Counted from the stretch's first letter, positions 50,259-61,282 are shown. The stretch is DNA of 64,000 nt from Burkholderiales bacterium (GCA_036262035.1 DATAJS010000032.1:124001-188000), one strand, 5' to 3'. Notes: a model not told the origin generated them from the sequence alone. Translations and numbers: made by a program.

Positions 50259-50999
50259 TCAGATCGTAAGGCCGCCGCTCACCTCGATCACTGCGCCGTT
50301 GATGTAGCTCGCTTCGTCCGACGCGAGAAACGCGAAGGTGTTCGCGATCTCTTCGGGCTTGCCCAAACGGCCCATCGGCACTTTCTCTTCGAGGGCGCTC
50401 AACACGCGCTCGGGCATGGCGCTGAGGATGCTCGTCGCGATGAATCCCGGACACACCGCGTTGGCGCGGATGCCCTTGCGGCCGAGCTCGCGCGCCCACG
50501 TCTTGACCATGCCGATCACGCCGAACTTCGCCGCCGCGTAGTTGGTCTGCCCGAAGTTTCCGTAGAGGCCGACGATCGACGAGGCGTTGAGGATGACGCC
50601 CGACTGCTGGTCGAGCATCGTCTTCACGACCGCCTTGGTGCAGTTGTAGACGCCCTTGAGATTGATCTCGATGACGCGGTCGAACTGGTCTTCCGACATG
50701 TTCTTGAGCTGCGCGTCCGCCACGATCCCGGCGTTGTTCACCAGGACGTCGACGCGTCCCCATTTGGCGATCGTCGCGTCGACCATCTGCTCGAGCGATT
50801 GCGGGTCGCGCACGTCGGCGACGAAACCGAACGCGTCGCCGCGCGACTCTTTGCACAACTGCACCGTCTCTTCGATCCACTCGGGCGACAAGTCGCACAC
50901 CACGACTTTCGCGCCTTCACGGGCGAATTTGACGGCCGTCGCTTGCCCGATGCCCCTGCCGGCACCGGTGATAATTGCAACTTTGTCCTGTAGCCTCAT
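50259..50999 (-). CDS. Short-chain dehydrogenase, FabG/acetoacetyl-CoA reductase-like
   Basis: A 246-residue classical SDR. Cofactor loop TGAGRGIG (11-18), NNAG (88-91), catalytic S141, Y154 and K158 (QTNYAAAKFG), then NAVCPGFIATSI. It most likely reduces a 3-oxoacyl thioester with NADPH, but the family is too broad to decide between fatty-acid, polyhydroxyalkanoate or other roles. No acp, fabD or pha genes are next to it, so it is not the core fabG locus. Confidence 0.85.
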   Translation of the reverse strand: MRLQDKVAIITGAGRGIGQATAVKFAREGAKVVVCDLSPEWIEETVQLCKESRGDAFGFVADVRDPQSLEQMVDATIAKWGRVDVLVNNAGIVADAQLKNMSEDQFDRVIEINLKGVYNCTKAVVKTMLDQQSGVILNASSIVGLYGNFGQTNYAAAKFGVIGMVKTWARELGRKGIRANAVCPGFIATSILSAMPERVLSALEEKVPMGRLGKPEEIANTFAFLASDEASYINGAVIEVSGGLTI

Positions 51000-51165
51000 T
51001 GTTCGCCCCTATGCCAAAAGATAATTGCGGTTGCCGCTGCGCCGCACAATCTAACTGATTATCTCGCGTTGCACAACGCGTGCCAGGGCACTTATGCCGC
51101 TAGGATTCGGGCTCCTGCTGTCGGGAAACCACAACCTCTAGGGGTTTTAGCGGAATGCCGCGGTA

Positions 51166-53186
<2,021 letters not shown>

Positions 53187-53190
53187 TTTG

Positions 53191-53277
53191 CAGAGAGGAG
53201 AGAGACGAGAGGAGAGAGGAGAGAGGAGAAACTGCGCGGGTCACTCTCTCCTGTCTCCTCTCTCCTATCTCCTCTCT
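53191..53277. repeat. Inverted repeat built from GAGAGGA tandem units (second copy)
   Basis: This element fills the guaA-guaB gap. The left arm (about 53191-53230) is a purine run of GAGAGGA units; the right arm (about 53241-53277) is the complementary TCCTCTC run, with a loop of about 10 bases. It reaches into the guaB stop codon and ends 4 bases from the guaA ATG. The unit is the same as in the element at 22057-22142. Confidence 0.82.
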
Positions 53278-54742
53278 ATTCAATCCTGTAGTTCGGCGCC
53301 TCCTTGGTGATCTGCACGTCGTGCACGTGCGATTCGCGAATGCCTGCGCTGGTGATCTCGACGAACTCGGCCTTGGTGCGCACTTCGTCGATGGTGCGGC
53401 AGCCCAGATAGCCCATGCTCGCGCGCACGCCGCCCATGAGCTGCTTGAGGAGCGGCACCAGCCCGCCTTTGTAAGGCACGCGGCCTTCGACGCCTTCGGG
53501 CACGAGCTTGTCGGTGTCGAGCTCGTCGGTCTCCTGGAAGTAGCGGTCGGCGGAGCCCTGCTGCATCGCCCCGAGCGAGCCCATGCCGCGATACGCCTTG
53601 TACGAGCGGCCCTGATACAGCTCGATCTCGCCGGGCGATTCCTCGGTGCCGCCGAAGAGGCTGCCGATCATGACCAGGTGCGCGCCGGCCGCAATCGCTT
53701 TGGAAATGTCGCCGGAGTAGCGGATGCCGCCGTCGGCGATGACCGGCACGTCGGCGCGCGCGAGCGCATCCGCGACGTTCGCGACCGCGCTGATCTGCGG
53801 CACGCCGACGCCCGCGACGATCCGCGTCGTGCAGATCGAGCCCGGCCCGATGCCGACCTTGACGCCGTCCGCGCCGTTGTCGACGAGCGCCTTGGCGGCG
53901 GCGGCGGTCGCGATGTTGCCGCCGATGACCTGGGTTTTCGGATGCGTGCGCTTGATCCAGCGCACGCGGTCGAGCACGCCCTGCGAGTGGCCGTGGGCGG
54001 TATCGACGACGATCACGTCGACGCCGGCTTCGAGCAGCGCCTCGACGCGCTCCTCGGTGCCTTCACCGACGCCGACGGCGGCGCCGACGCGCAGCCGGCC
54101 GAGGTCGTCCTTGGTGGAGAGCGGGTGCTCGGACGACTTCAGCACGTCCTTGACCGTGATCAGGCCCTTGAGCTCGAAGTCGCCGTTGACCACGAGCACG
54201 CGCTCGAGGCGGTGCTTGTGCATGAGCGCCAGCGCTTCATCGCGCGGCGCGCCCTCGCGCACCGTGACCAGCCGCTCGCGCGGGGTCATGATGTTGCGGA
54301 TCGGCTGGTCGAGCTCGGTCTCGAACCGCAGGTCCCGGTTGGTGACGATCCCGACGACCTTGCCCGCGCTCGTGACCACGGGCAGCCCGGAGATCCGGTG
54401 CTGGCGGGTCAGGTGCAGCACGTCCCGCACCGTCATGCCCTCCGAAACCGTGATCGGTTCCTTCACGATGCCGCTCTCGAAGCGCTTGACCTTGGTGACC
54501 TCGGCCGCCTGGGCGCGCGGCGACATGTTCTTGTGGACGATGCCGATGCCGCCTTCCTGGGCGATGGCGATCGCGAGCCGCGATTCGGTGACCGTGTCCA
54601 TGGCCGCCGAGGCGACCGGGATGTTCAGCGAGATGCCGCGGGTGATCCGGGTCTGGAGGTTGACTTCGCGCGGAAGGACGGCAGAGTGAGCGGGGACGAG
54701 CAGGACATCGTCGAAGGTCAGGGCTTTCTGCACCACACGCAT
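53276..54742 (-). CDS. guaB: IMP dehydrogenase
   Basis: A 488-residue enzyme oxidising IMP to XMP with NAD, the first step towards GMP. The ATG at 54742 gives [21 protein letters not shown] tandem CBS domain pair is inserted at about residues 95-205 (VTNRDLRFE). Catalytic Cys is in [20 protein letters not shown]. Length equals that of E. coli GuaB. It has its own promoter just upstream. Confidence 0.98.
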   Translation of the reverse strand: MRVVQKALTFDDVLLVPAHSAVLPREVNLQTRITRGISLNIPVASAAMDTVTESRLAIAIAQEGGIGIVHKNMSPRAQAAEVTKVKRFESGIVKEPITVSEGMTVRDVLHLTRQHRISGLPVVTSAGKVVGIVTNRDLRFETELDQPIRNIMTPRERLVTVREGAPRDEALALMHKHRLERVLVVNGDFELKGLITVKDVLKSSEHPLSTKDDLGRLRVGAAVGVGEGTEERVEALLEAGVDVIVVDTAHGHSQGVLDRVRWIKRTHPKTQVIGGNIATAAAAKALVDNGADGVKVGIGPGSICTTRIVAGVGVPQISAVANVADALARADVPVIADGGIRYSGDISKAIAAGAHLVMIGSLFGGTEESPGEIELYQGRSYKAYRGMGSLGAMQQGSADRYFQETDELDTDKLVPEGVEGRVPYKGGLVPLLKQLMGGVRASMGYLGCRTIDEVRTKAEFVEITSAGIRESHVHDVQITKEAPNYRIE

Positions 54743-54766
54743 GTTTCTATCCTTCGCAAAGGCGGC

Positions 54767-54795
54767 ATTATACGCTCGGACCGGTAAACCGCCAA
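54767..54795 (-). promoter_or_regulatory. Sigma-70 promoter of guaB
   Basis: On the minus strand TTGGCG (54795-54790) and TATAAT (54772-54767) are 17 bases apart. The predicted start is about 18 bases from the guaB ATG, a short leader. Confidence 0.7.
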
Positions 54796-54860
54796 TGAAA
54801 TCAGACGTTAATGCACTGTCCCTGAGGGGCCGACTCATCATCGAGGAGACCGCAAGCACC

Positions 54861-55307
54861 ATGAAAACGATCGTCGCAATCGCCCTGCTGGCGCTGTCGG
54901 CCGGCGCCTACGCCGGCCAGATCAACAAATGTGTAGACGCCGCCGGCAAGGTCGTCGGCTACGGCGATTGCCCGCCCGGTTCGCGCAGCGAGGCGAGCAA
55001 CGTGAAGAGCGCCCCGCCCGCCGCCCCGGCGCCTGCGGCTAAGTCCGCCGCCGAAAAAGACGCCGAGTACCGCAAGCGCCAGCTCGAGAAAAAGGAAGCG
55101 GAGGAGAAATCGTCCAAGAAAGCCGAGGTCGCCGCGCAGAACGAGCGCGCGTGCGCCGACTCGCGGGCCTATCTCAAATCGCTGCAGGCGGGGAACCGCA
55201 TCACCCGCAACGATCCCAAGACCGGCGAGCGCGTGTTCCTGCAGGACAACGAGTACGCCTCCGAGATCGCCCGCGTGCAGAAGAACATCGACGCGAACTG
55301 CCGCTAG
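54861..55307 (+). CDS. DUF4124 domain periplasmic protein
   Basis: A 148-residue exported protein. Signal peptide [18 protein letters not shown] (1-18), then a DUF4124 domain with a pair of cysteines ([20 protein letters not shown]). The middle is low-complexity, rich in Ala, Pro and Lys, with a charged helix ([20 protein letters not shown]), and a C-terminal region with two more cysteines. Function unknown. The start at 54861 has GAGGAG about 12 bases upstream. The last four bases (CTAG) are shared with the convergent rnfH stop. Confidence 0.8.
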   Translation: MKTIVAIALLALSAGAYAGQINKCVDAAGKVVGYGDCPPGSRSEASNVKSAPPAAPAPAAKSAAEKDAEYRKRQLEKKEAEEKSSKKAEVAAQNERACADSRAYLKSLQAGNRITRNDPKTGERVFLQDNEYASEIARVQKNIDANCR

Positions 55308-55603
55308 CGTTTCGGCGGCGCTTGCGCTTCGGCGCGGCGGCGGCGCGCCTGCTTCGGATCGGCGATCAGCGGCCGGTAGATCTCCACGCGGTCGCCCGCG
55401 CCCAGCGGCGTATCGGCAGGGACGATGCGGCCGTAGATGCCGAGCTTCGCGTCTGCCGCGATCTCCGGAAAGCGCGCCGGCAGCCCCGAGCGCTCCACGG
55501 CGTCGGCAGCGCTCGCGCCGGGCGGCAGCGCGAGGCGCACGACGACCTGCTCGCCCGGCAGCGCATACACCACCTCGACCTCGAGCAGCGCGTCAGCCGC
55601 CAT
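55304..55603 (-). CDS. rnfH: RnfH/RatB family protein (UPF0125)
   Basis: A 99-residue ubiquitin-like beta-grasp protein (LEVEVVYALPGEQVVVRLAL, then GIYGRIVPADTPLGAGDRVE) with a basic C-terminal tail ([16 protein letters not shown]). The family is paired with ratA next to smpB; despite its name it is not shown to act in the Rnf complex. It overlaps ratA by 11 bases. Confidence 0.9.
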   Translation of the reverse strand: MAADALLEVEVVYALPGEQVVVRLALPPGASAADAVERSGLPARFPEIAADAKLGIYGRIVPADTPLGAGDRVEIYRPLIADPKQARRRRAEAQAPPKR

Positions 55604-56024
55604 AGACCTTTTCGGCGCGCTGCACGAAAGCGTCGACCATCGTGTTCGCGATATAGCTGAACACCGGCCCCACCAGCTTCGCCAGCAGCCAGCTCGAGAA
55701 TTCGTAATGCAGCCGGAACTGGATCCGGCACGCCTCGGGGGAAAGCTCGACGAAACGCCACTCGCCGTCGAGCACCTTGAACGGTCCTTCGACCAGCCGG
55801 ATCGTCATCGACTGCGGGGGGTTCTTGGCGTTCTCGGTGGTGAAGCTGTGGGTGACGCCGTGATAGTTGATGTGGATCGTGGCACGCGTGCGCTGCTCGT
55901 CGCGGTGTAGCACGGTGGCGCCGTCGCACCAGGGAAGGAACTGAGGATACGTCTCGACCGCATCGACCAGCCCGAACATCTGCCGGGCCGAATGGCCGAC
56001 GAGCACTGTTTTTTCTACGACCAC
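55593..56024 (-). CDS. ratA: RatA/COQ10-like START-domain protein
   Basis: A 143-residue START/SRPBCC fold protein ([49 protein letters not shown]). E. coli RatA was described as a toxin blocking ribosome-subunit joining, but homologues of COQ10 bind ubiquinone. The pair with rnfH does not behave like a classical toxin-antitoxin module in this context, so a role in quinone handling is more likely. The start is a GTG. smpB diverges 64 bases upstream. Confidence 0.9.
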   Translation of the reverse strand: MVVEKTVLVGHSARQMFGLVDAVETYPQFLPWCDGATVLHRDEQRTRATIHINYHGVTHSFTTENAKNPPQSMTIRLVEGPFKVLDGEWRFVELSPEACRIQFRLHYEFSSWLLAKLVGPVFSYIANTMVDAFVQRAEKVYGG

Positions 56025-56060
56025 TTCTTCTCCGTCGGGCCCGGGGCGTGCGAGTCACGC

Positions 56061-56066
56061 TAGAAT
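56061..56066 (+). promoter_or_regulatory. -10 box (TAGAAT) for smpB
   Basis: TAGAAT lies 22 bases before the smpB start. No -35 hexamer is clear in the GC-rich bases upstream. Confidence 0.4.
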
Positions 56067-56088
56067 GACGGCGCCACGGCAGCCTCCC

Positions 56089-56532
56089 ATGAGTATCGTT
56101 CAAAACAAAAAAGCCTTCCACGACTATTTCATCGAGGAGCGCTTCGAAGCCGGCATCGTCCTCGAAGGCTGGGAAGCCAAGGCGATACGCGCCGGCCGCG
56201 TCCAGATCAAGGAAGCGTACGTCGTCATCAACAACGGCGAGATCTTCCTCATCGGCTCCCACATCACCCCGCTCGCCACCGCGTCGACGCACGTCCATCC
56301 CGACCCGACGCGCACCCGCAAGCTCCTGCTCAACGCGCGCGAGATCGACAAGCTCATCGGGGCGGTCGAGCGCGCCGGCTACACGCTGGTGCCGCTCGAC
56401 ATGCACTACGCCAAGGGCCGCATCAAGCTCGAAGTGGGGCTTGCGAAAGGCAAGAAGCAGCACGACAAGCGGGAAGCCGAGAAAGAGCGCGACTGGAAGC
56501 GCGAGCAGCAACGCCTCCTGCGCGCGCGCTGA
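56089..56532 (+). CDS. smpB: SsrA-binding protein SmpB
   Basis: A 147-residue OB-fold RNA-binding protein that carries tmRNA to stalled ribosomes. ATG at 56089 ([20 protein letters not shown]). Marks: [34 protein letters not shown] and the basic tail [20 protein letters not shown]. The ssrA gene is not in the window. Confidence 0.97.
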   Translation: MSIVQNKKAFHDYFIEERFEAGIVLEGWEAKAIRAGRVQIKEAYVVINNGEIFLIGSHITPLATASTHVHPDPTRTRKLLLNAREIDKLIGAVERAGYTLVPLDMHYAKGRIKLEVGLAKGKKQHDKREAEKERDWKREQQRLLRAR

Positions 56533-56574
56533 CGCCCTTTCGGGCTAAACTTTCAGCACGATCAGGGAACCACA

Positions 56575-57291
56575 GTGGCGAGCACCCAACCCGCGCGGCG
56601 CAGGAAAAGAAAGCGGCACCCGAATCTGCGCTTCGAGCAGGAAGCGGGGTGCGTCGTCTGCGGCGTCGACGAAGTGGGCTGTGCTCCGCTCGCAGGTCCG
56701 GTCGTTGCCGCCGCGGTGATCCTGCCCGAGTGGTCGTTGTCACGCAGGCTCGTGCGCATGATCAACGACAGCAAGATCGTGCCGCCGGACGTCCGCGAAA
56801 AAGTGGCCGCCGAGCTGCCCGAGTACTGCACGATCAGCTTCGGCGAAGCGAGTGTCGAGGAGATCGACACGCTCAACATCTACCACGCGCGCATGCTCGC
56901 CATGCACCGCGCGATCTCGGGACTTTCGGTCACGCCGGAGCTCGCGCTCATCGACGGCAACGCCAAGCCCAAAGACGTGACGTGCAGCGTACGCACGATC
57001 GTCGACGGCGACGCCAAGTGCCTGTCCATCGCTGCCGCGTCGATCGTCGCCAAGGTGAAGCGCGACACTTACATGCGCAAGCTGGCGCAGGAGTTCCCGG
57101 GCTACGGCTGGGAGACCAACGTCGGCTACGGCACGCGTGATCACCGTCAGGGCATGGCTAAGCTCGGCATCACGCCTCACCATCGCCGCAGCTTCGCGCC
57201 GGTGCGGCTGCACCTGGGGCTGCCGCTTTTTCCCGATCCCTCGATGCTGCCGGCGGTCGAGGACGAGATCTCCGAAGGTCAGTGGGACTAG
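56575..57291 (+). CDS. rnhB: Ribonuclease HII with altered GRG motif
   Basis: A 238-residue RNase HII-fold protein, which normally removes ribonucleotides from DNA. Acidic residues D32 and E33, the DGN motif ([10 protein letters not shown]) and [10 protein letters not shown] are kept, as is [26 protein letters not shown] (landmarks only). However the usual DEAGRGPLAG reads [10 protein letters not shown]: the GRG loop that reads the ribose 2'-OH is GCA. The N-terminus is basic ([10 protein letters not shown]). The start is a GTG. It is not in the customary lpxB-rnhB place. It may therefore be a divergent or transferred copy with altered specificity. Confidence 0.85.
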   Translation: MASTQPARRRKRKRHPNLRFEQEAGCVVCGVDEVGCAPLAGPVVAAAVILPEWSLSRRLVRMINDSKIVPPDVREKVAAELPEYCTISFGEASVEEIDTLNIYHARMLAMHRAISGLSVTPELALIDGNAKPKDVTCSVRTIVDGDAKCLSIAAASIVAKVKRDTYMRKLAQEFPGYGWETNVGYGTRDHRQGMAKLGITPHHRRSFAPVRLHLGLPLFPDPSMLPAVEDEISEGQWD

Positions 57292-57296
57292 CCGTC

Positions 57297-57316
57297 ATTC
57301 CCGCGGGGGCGGGAAT
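57297..57316. repeat. Dispersed-type palindrome ATTCCCGC-GGGG-GCGGGAAT
   Basis: It lies between convergent rnhB and apt, within CCGTCATTCCCGCGGGGGC. The same core GTCATTCCCGC...GCGGGAATCC is seen as a dispersed repeat in many proteobacterial genomes, as far as I recall. The 8-bp stem may also stabilise the two converging 3' ends. Confidence 0.6.
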
Positions 57317-57328
57317 CCGTTTTGACCT

Positions 57329-57842
57329 TCAGTAAGTGATCAGGCTGTAAACCTCGCACGGCGCGAGCACGCGCCGCCCGTTGAGCGCCGCCAGCTCGAT
57401 CACGAACGCGCACGCCTCCATCTTCGCGCCCATCTTCTGCAGCAGGTTGCAGCACGCGCGCGCGGTGCCGCCGGTGGCGAGCAGATCGTCGATCAACAGC
57501 ACGCGCTGGCCCGAGCGCACGCCGTCGACGTGCATCTCGAGCGCGTCGGTCCCGTACTCGAGCTCGTATTGGTACGTATGCCTCTGGAACGGCAGCTTGC
57601 CCGGCTTTCTCACCGGGACGAATGCGGCCGCAAGCTCCAGCGCGAGCGGCGCGCCGAAGATGAATCCCCTCGCCTCGCGCGGCCACGACGGCGTCGATAT
57701 GCCGCCCGCGGAAATGGTCCGCGAGCCGCCGCACCGTCTCGCGAAACGCCTCGGGTGACGCGACGAGCGGTGTGATGTCCCGGAAGAGAATGCCGGGCTT
57801 GGGAAAATCGGGGATATCGCGAATGAACGACTTCAGGTCCAC
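57329..57842 (-). pseudogene. apt: Adenine phosphoribosyltransferase, broken by a one-base insertion
   Basis: Apt salvages adenine to AMP. The first 54 or so codons ([49 protein letters not shown]) are in one frame; the rest ([25 protein letters not shown], the PRPP motif [14 protein letters not shown] and the C-terminus CEVYSLITY) is in the next frame. The shift falls at about 57676-57682, where GCGCGAGG has one base more than the expected GAGGCGAGGGGA reading. Both halves align to the family end to end. Either the strain has lost the enzyme, or this is a sequencing error in a GC-rich stretch. Confidence 0.8.
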
Positions 57843-57907
57843 TGCGCCTCCTTCGTTGTGCTTTTAAATAGCGGAGCGAGCGGGAGCGAGCCGAAGGGAA
57901 AGGAGGT

Positions 57908-57940
57908 CCAAGGAGGGAAACCGTAGGTTTCCCTCCTTGG
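57908..57940. other. 15-bp perfect hairpin upstream of apt
   Basis: CCAAGGAGGGAAACC (57908-57922) and GGTTTCCCTCCTTGG (57926-57940) pair perfectly around a GTA loop. It lies between the tRNA-His gene and apt on their shared strand and directly adjoins the next, longer hairpin. No T-run follows. Confidence 0.7.
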
Positions 57941-57944
57941 CGTT

Positions 57945-57989
57945 ACCCCATCTTTTAAGCGCGCCGAAGGCGCGCTTAAAAGATGGGGT
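57945..57989. other. 21-bp perfect hairpin that includes the tRNA-His 3' end
   Basis: Bases 57945-57965 and 57969-57989 are perfect inverted repeats around a GAA loop. The right arm covers the encoded 3' ACCCCA tail of tRNA-His (its 3' end is 57984), so the left arm holds an inverted copy of that tail. The inner part is CG-rich (GCGCGCC) and the outer part is AT-rich (TCTTTTAAG). Read on the tRNA strand it directly follows the tRNA and could end or process the transcript, although no U-tract is present. Confidence 0.75.
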
Positions 57990-58060
57990 GGCTGATGGGA
58001 CTCGAACCCACGACAACCGGAATCACAATCCGGGACTCTACCAACTGAGCTACAGCCACC
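57984..58060 (-). tRNA. tRNA-His (GTG)
   Basis: A 77-base cloverleaf including the encoded CCA. Acceptor GGTGGCT pairs with AGCCACC, with the extra G at position -1 typical of tRNA-His. The anticodon loop is TTGTGAT (anticodon GTG); the T-loop is GTTCGAGTC. It lies 78 bases downstream of tRNA-Arg on the same strand and is probably cotranscribed. Confidence 0.95.
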
Positions 58061-58138
58061 ACTGAACCTGCGGAACTGCCTGACGCTCTCCTCGCAGCGG
58101 CTCGGGACGTGCGCGCTTCACACGCCCTTCACACGCTT

Positions 58139-58215
58139 TGGCGCGCCCGGCGGGACTCGAACCCACAACCCCCGGCTTAGAAGGCCGGTGCTCTATCCTG
58201 TTGAGCTACGGGCGC
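58139..58215 (-). tRNA. tRNA-Arg (TCT)
   Basis: A 77-base cloverleaf with encoded CCA. Acceptor GCGCCCG pairs with CGGGCGC; D-arm GTAGCTCAACAGGATAGAG; anticodon loop CTTCTAA (anticodon TCT); T-loop GGTTCGAGTCC. It is the first tRNA of the pair, preceded by a good promoter. Confidence 0.95.
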
Positions 58216-58279
58216 CTCTAGAACGGCGGCGAGGGCTCGCTTGAAACCTTGCGCGGGACGCCCTGCGAGAAGGCCCGTA

Positions 58280-58308
58280 ATGATAATCGGCGCCCTCCTC
58301 ACGGTCAA
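58280..58308 (-). promoter_or_regulatory. Sigma-70 promoter of the tRNA-Arg/tRNA-His transcript
   Basis: On the minus strand TTGACC (58308-58303) and TATCAT (58285-58280) are 17 bases apart. The start point should be about 58273, roughly 58 bases before the mature tRNA-Arg 5' end. Confidence 0.7.
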
Positions 58309-58344
58309 TTGAAACCAATGTGCAAAAAGGCTGTCCGAGTTCGC

Positions 58345-58373
58345 TTGCTGCCCCAGTAGAATTCTGATATTAA
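58345..58373 (+). promoter_or_regulatory. Sigma-70 promoter of dksA
   Basis: TTGCTG (58345-58350) and TATTAA (58368-58373) are spaced 17 bases apart on the plus strand, giving a leader of about 25 bases for dksA. It lies back to back with the tRNA promoter. Confidence 0.6.
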
Positions 58374-58404
58374 AGCGCTCTTTTATTAACGAGACCCCTG
58401 TCCA

Positions 58405-58827
58405 ATGCCCTCCGAACTCCATAAAGCCATACCCCCTTACAAGCCGAAGGGGAAAGAGGAATACATGAATGCGAGACAGCTCGCCTACTTCCGCAGCATG
58501 CTGGAAGAGATGAAGCGCGAGCTGTCGCAGGACATCGACCGCACCGTCCACACCATGCAGGACGAAGCGACGATCTTCGCCGACCCCAACGACCGCGCAA
58601 GCCAGGAAGCCGACATGTCCCTCGAGCTTCGCAACCGCGACCGCGAGCGCAAGCTGATCAAGAAGATCGACGAAACCATCCAGCACATCGACGCCGGCGA
58701 ATACGGCTACTGCGAGTCGTGCGGAGTCGAGATCGGCCTGAAGCGACTCGAAGTGCGGCCGACCGCGACGCTGTGCATCGACTGCAAGACGCTCGACGAA
58801 ATGAGGGAGCGGCAGGTCGCCAAGTAG
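58405..58827 (+). CDS. dksA: RNA polymerase-binding transcription factor DksA
   Basis: A 140-residue factor that works with ppGpp at the RNA polymerase secondary channel to reset transcription of rRNA and other genes in starvation. Coiled coil about residues 25-100 with acidic tip D60 and D63 (FADPNDRASQE). Zinc finger C103, C106, C124 and C127 (YCESCG and LCIDC). An in-frame ATG at 58465 would give a shorter protein, but the upstream residues match family length. A strong terminator follows. Confidence 0.97.
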   Translation: MPSELHKAIPPYKPKGKEEYMNARQLAYFRSMLEEMKRELSQDIDRTVHTMQDEATIFADPNDRASQEADMSLELRNRDRERKLIKKIDETIQHIDAGEYGYCESCGVEIGLKRLEVRPTATLCIDCKTLDEMRERQVAK

Positions 58828-58874
58828 GGCCGGGAGCCACGGAGGGCTCTCGCAACGGGTCTGAGAATAAAAAG

Positions 58875-58909
58875 AAAGGGGCAGCCGGCGGCTGCCCCTT
58901 TTGTTTTGG
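58875..58909. terminator. Bidirectional intrinsic terminator between dksA and pnp
   Basis: GGGGCAGCC-GGC-GGCTGCCCC is a perfect 9-bp stem, extended by three A-T pairs, followed on the plus strand by TTTTGTTTT and on the minus strand by TTTCTTTTTATT. It can therefore end both converging transcripts. Confidence 0.9.
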
Positions 58910-58919
58910 CTTGAGACCA

Positions 58920-58959
58920 AACCCGGGTCAGACCCCGATGAAACCGGGGTCAGACCCGC
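58920..58959. repeat. Dispersed-type repeat with two GGGTCAGACCC copies
   Basis: GGGTCAGACCCCG and CGGGGTCAGACCC occur as two near-identical units around GATGAAAC, also forming GACCCCG...CGGGGTC stems. This sequence, known to me from many bacterial genomes as a dispersed intergenic repeat, lies just after the pnp stop. Confidence 0.55.
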
Positions 58960-61107
58960 TTACTGCACCGGCTGCGGCTGGGGCTGCTGTTGCTGCTGGC
59001 CCTGCTGCTCGCCGCTCGCCGCCGCTTCCTGCGCCGCGGCCTTCATCGACAGCCGCAGGCGGCCTTTCTCGTCGGCCTCGAGCACTTTCACGCGCACCTG
59101 CTGGCCTTCCTTGAGATGGTCGGAGACGGCGTTGACGCGCTCGTTGGCGATCTGCGAGATGTGAAGCAGCCCGTCGCGTCCCGGCAGCACGCTGACGATC
59201 GCGCCGAAGTCGAGGAGCTTGAGCACCGTGCCTTCGTAGATCTTGCCCACTTCGACGTCCGCGGTGAGCTCTTCGATGCGGCGCTTGGCCGCCTCGCCGC
59301 CTTCCGCCGAGACGCACGCGATGGTGACCGAGCCGTCGTCCTGGATGTCGATCGTGGTGCCGGTCTCCTCGGTGATCGCGCGGATGACCGCCCCGCCCTT
59401 GCCGATGACGTCGCGGATCTTCTGCGGGTTGATCTTCATGGTGATCATGCGCGGCGCGAACGCGGAGAGCTCCGAGCGCGGGTGATCGACCGCCGCTTTC
59501 ATCTTCTCGAGGATGTGCATGCGGCCTTCCTTCGCCTGCGTGAGCGCCGCGTGCATGATCTCTTTGGTGATGCCCTGGATCTTGATGTCCATCTGCAGGG
59601 CGGTCACGCCCTTCTCGGTGCCCGCGACCTTGAAGTCCATGTCGCCGAGGTGGTCCTCGTCGCCGAGGATGTCGGTCAGCACCGCGAAACGGTTGCCTTC
59701 CTTGATGAGACCCATCGCGATGCCCGCGACGTGCCCCTTGAGCGGCACGCCCGCGTCCATCAGCGCGAGGCAGCCGCCGCACACCGAAGCCATCGAGGAC
59801 GAGCCGTTCGATTCGGTGATCTCGGAGACCACGCGCAGCGAGTAGGCGAACTCTTCGGGCGTGGGCAGCACCGCCAGCAGCGCGCGCTTGGCGAGCCGGC
59901 CGTGGCCGATCTCGCGGCGCTTCGGCGAGCCGACGCGGCCGGTTTCGCCGGTGGAATACGGCGGGAAGTTGTAGTGGAGCATGAAGCGATCGCGATACTC
60001 GCCCTGGAGCGCGTCGATGATCTGCTCGTCGCGTGAGGTGCCGAGCGTCGCGCTGACGATCGCCTGGGTCTCGCCGCGCGTGAAGAGCGCGGTGCCGTGG
60101 GCGCGCGGCAGCACGCCGGTGCGGATGGTGATCGGGCGCACGGTGCGCGTGTCGCGACCGTCGATGCGCGGCTCGCCGTCGAGGATCTGGTTACGGACGA
60201 TCTTCGCTTCGAGGTTGCTGAACTCCGCTCCGATCGCGGTGAGCTGCTGCGGCGTCGCGTCCGCGCCCAGCTCGGTGACGATGCGGCTGCGGATCTCGTC
60301 GACACGGCGGGTGCGATCCTGCTTGCCGCGGAGCGTGTAGGCTTCGCGGAGCTCGTTCTCGCAGCTCTGCGCCATGCGCGCGATCATGGTTTCGTCCTTG
60401 GCGGGCGCGGTCCATTCCCACGCGTTCTTGCCGCCTTCTTCGGCGAGCTGGTGGATGAGCTCGATGACCGCCTGCATCTGCTCGTGGCCGAACACCACCG
60501 AGCCGAGCATCACGTCTTCCGGAAGCTCGTGCGCTTCCGACTCCACCATCAGCACCGCGGCCTGAGTGCCGGCGACGACGAGGTCGAGCTGCGAGGTCTG
60601 GAGCTCGGTCTTGGTCGGGTTGAGGATGTACTGTCCGTTGGCGTAGCCGACGCGCGCCGCGCCGATCGGGCCGTCGAACGGGATGCCGGCGACCGCGAGC
60701 GCGGCGGAGGCGCCCACCATCGCGGGAATGTCCGAATCGACTTCGGGATTCATCGACATCACGGTCGCGACGATCTGCACTTCGTTGTAGAAGCCTTCGG
60801 GGAACAGCGGGCGGATCGGGCGATCGATGAGGCGCGAGGTGAGGATCTCTTTCTCGGAAGGGCGTCCTTCGCGCTTGAAGAAGCCGCCGGGAATCTTGCC
60901 CGCGGCGTAGGTGCGCTCCTGATAGTCGACCGTCAGGGGGAACCAGTCCTGTCCGGGCTTGGGATCGCGCGCGCCGACGACGGTCACCAGCACCACCGTG
61001 TCGTCGTAATTGACCAGCACCGCGCCGCTGGCCTGTCGCGCGATCTCTCCGGTTTCGAGCGTGAGCTGTCGCCCACCCCAGTTCATCGTCTTGGTTATCC
61101 GAGTCAT
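58960..61107 (-). CDS. pnp: Polynucleotide phosphorylase
   Basis: A 715-residue 3'-5' phosphorolytic exoribonuclease of the degradosome. Two RNase PH domains ([39 protein letters not shown] at the second), then a KH domain ([20 protein letters not shown]) and an S1 domain ([19 protein letters not shown]). The tail is Gln-rich ([16 protein letters not shown]), unusual and likely disordered. It is downstream of rpsO behind a terminator. Confidence 0.97.
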   Translation of the reverse strand: MTRITKTMNWGGRQLTLETGEIARQASGAVLVNYDDTVVLVTVVGARDPKPGQDWFPLTVDYQERTYAAGKIPGGFFKREGRPSEKEILTSRLIDRPIRPLFPEGFYNEVQIVATVMSMNPEVDSDIPAMVGASAALAVAGIPFDGPIGAARVGYANGQYILNPTKTELQTSQLDLVVAGTQAAVLMVESEAHELPEDVMLGSVVFGHEQMQAVIELIHQLAEEGGKNAWEWTAPAKDETMIARMAQSCENELREAYTLRGKQDRTRRVDEIRSRIVTELGADATPQQLTAIGAEFSNLEAKIVRNQILDGEPRIDGRDTRTVRPITIRTGVLPRAHGTALFTRGETQAIVSATLGTSRDEQIIDALQGEYRDRFMLHYNFPPYSTGETGRVGSPKRREIGHGRLAKRALLAVLPTPEEFAYSLRVVSEITESNGSSSMASVCGGCLALMDAGVPLKGHVAGIAMGLIKEGNRFAVLTDILGDEDHLGDMDFKVAGTEKGVTALQMDIKIQGITKEIMHAALTQAKEGRMHILEKMKAAVDHPRSELSAFAPRMITMKINPQKIRDVIGKGGAVIRAITEETGTTIDIQDDGSVTIACVSAEGGEAAKRRIEELTADVEVGKIYEGTVLKLLDFGAIVSVLPGRDGLLHISQIANERVNAVSDHLKEGQQVRVKVLEADEKGRLRLSMKAAAQEAAASGEQQGQQQQQPQPQPVQ

Positions 61108-61120
61108 CGTGTCCTTATCA

Positions 61121-61152
61121 CAAACAAAAAAGACCGCGCATCAGGCGGTCTT
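61121..61152 (-). terminator. Intrinsic terminator of rpsO, upstream of pnp
   Basis: AAGACCGC (61130-61137) and GCGGTCTT (61145-61152) pair perfectly around a 7-base loop, followed on the minus strand by TTTTTTGTTTG. It corresponds to the partial terminator between rpsO and pnp known in E. coli. Confidence 0.85.
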
Positions 61153-61282
61153 GGGTTGTAGGGTTCGAGCGGCGGTGAAGGCCGGGAGGACAATGCGCTG
61201 CGGCCGCGAAGCGCGGCCGGCGTTATTTGCGCGAAAGTCGATGCGCGGTGCGAGCCCGCCGGCCATAGCCACAGGGTTGCGC

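Noticed and set aside
55304-56024. ratA-rnfH as a functional toxin-antitoxin pair
   Set aside because: Sequences are COQ10-like and ubiquitin-like housekeeping proteins conserved next to smpB; nothing here supports a toxin-antitoxin pair.
57945-58060. Integration site of a mobile element at tRNA-His
   Set aside because: The inverted copy covers only the tail, no direct att repeat, integrase or foreign gene island is present.
58920-58959. Transcription terminator from the GGGTCAGACCC repeat
   Set aside because: The stem is short and has no T-run; the real bidirectional terminator is at 58875-58909.
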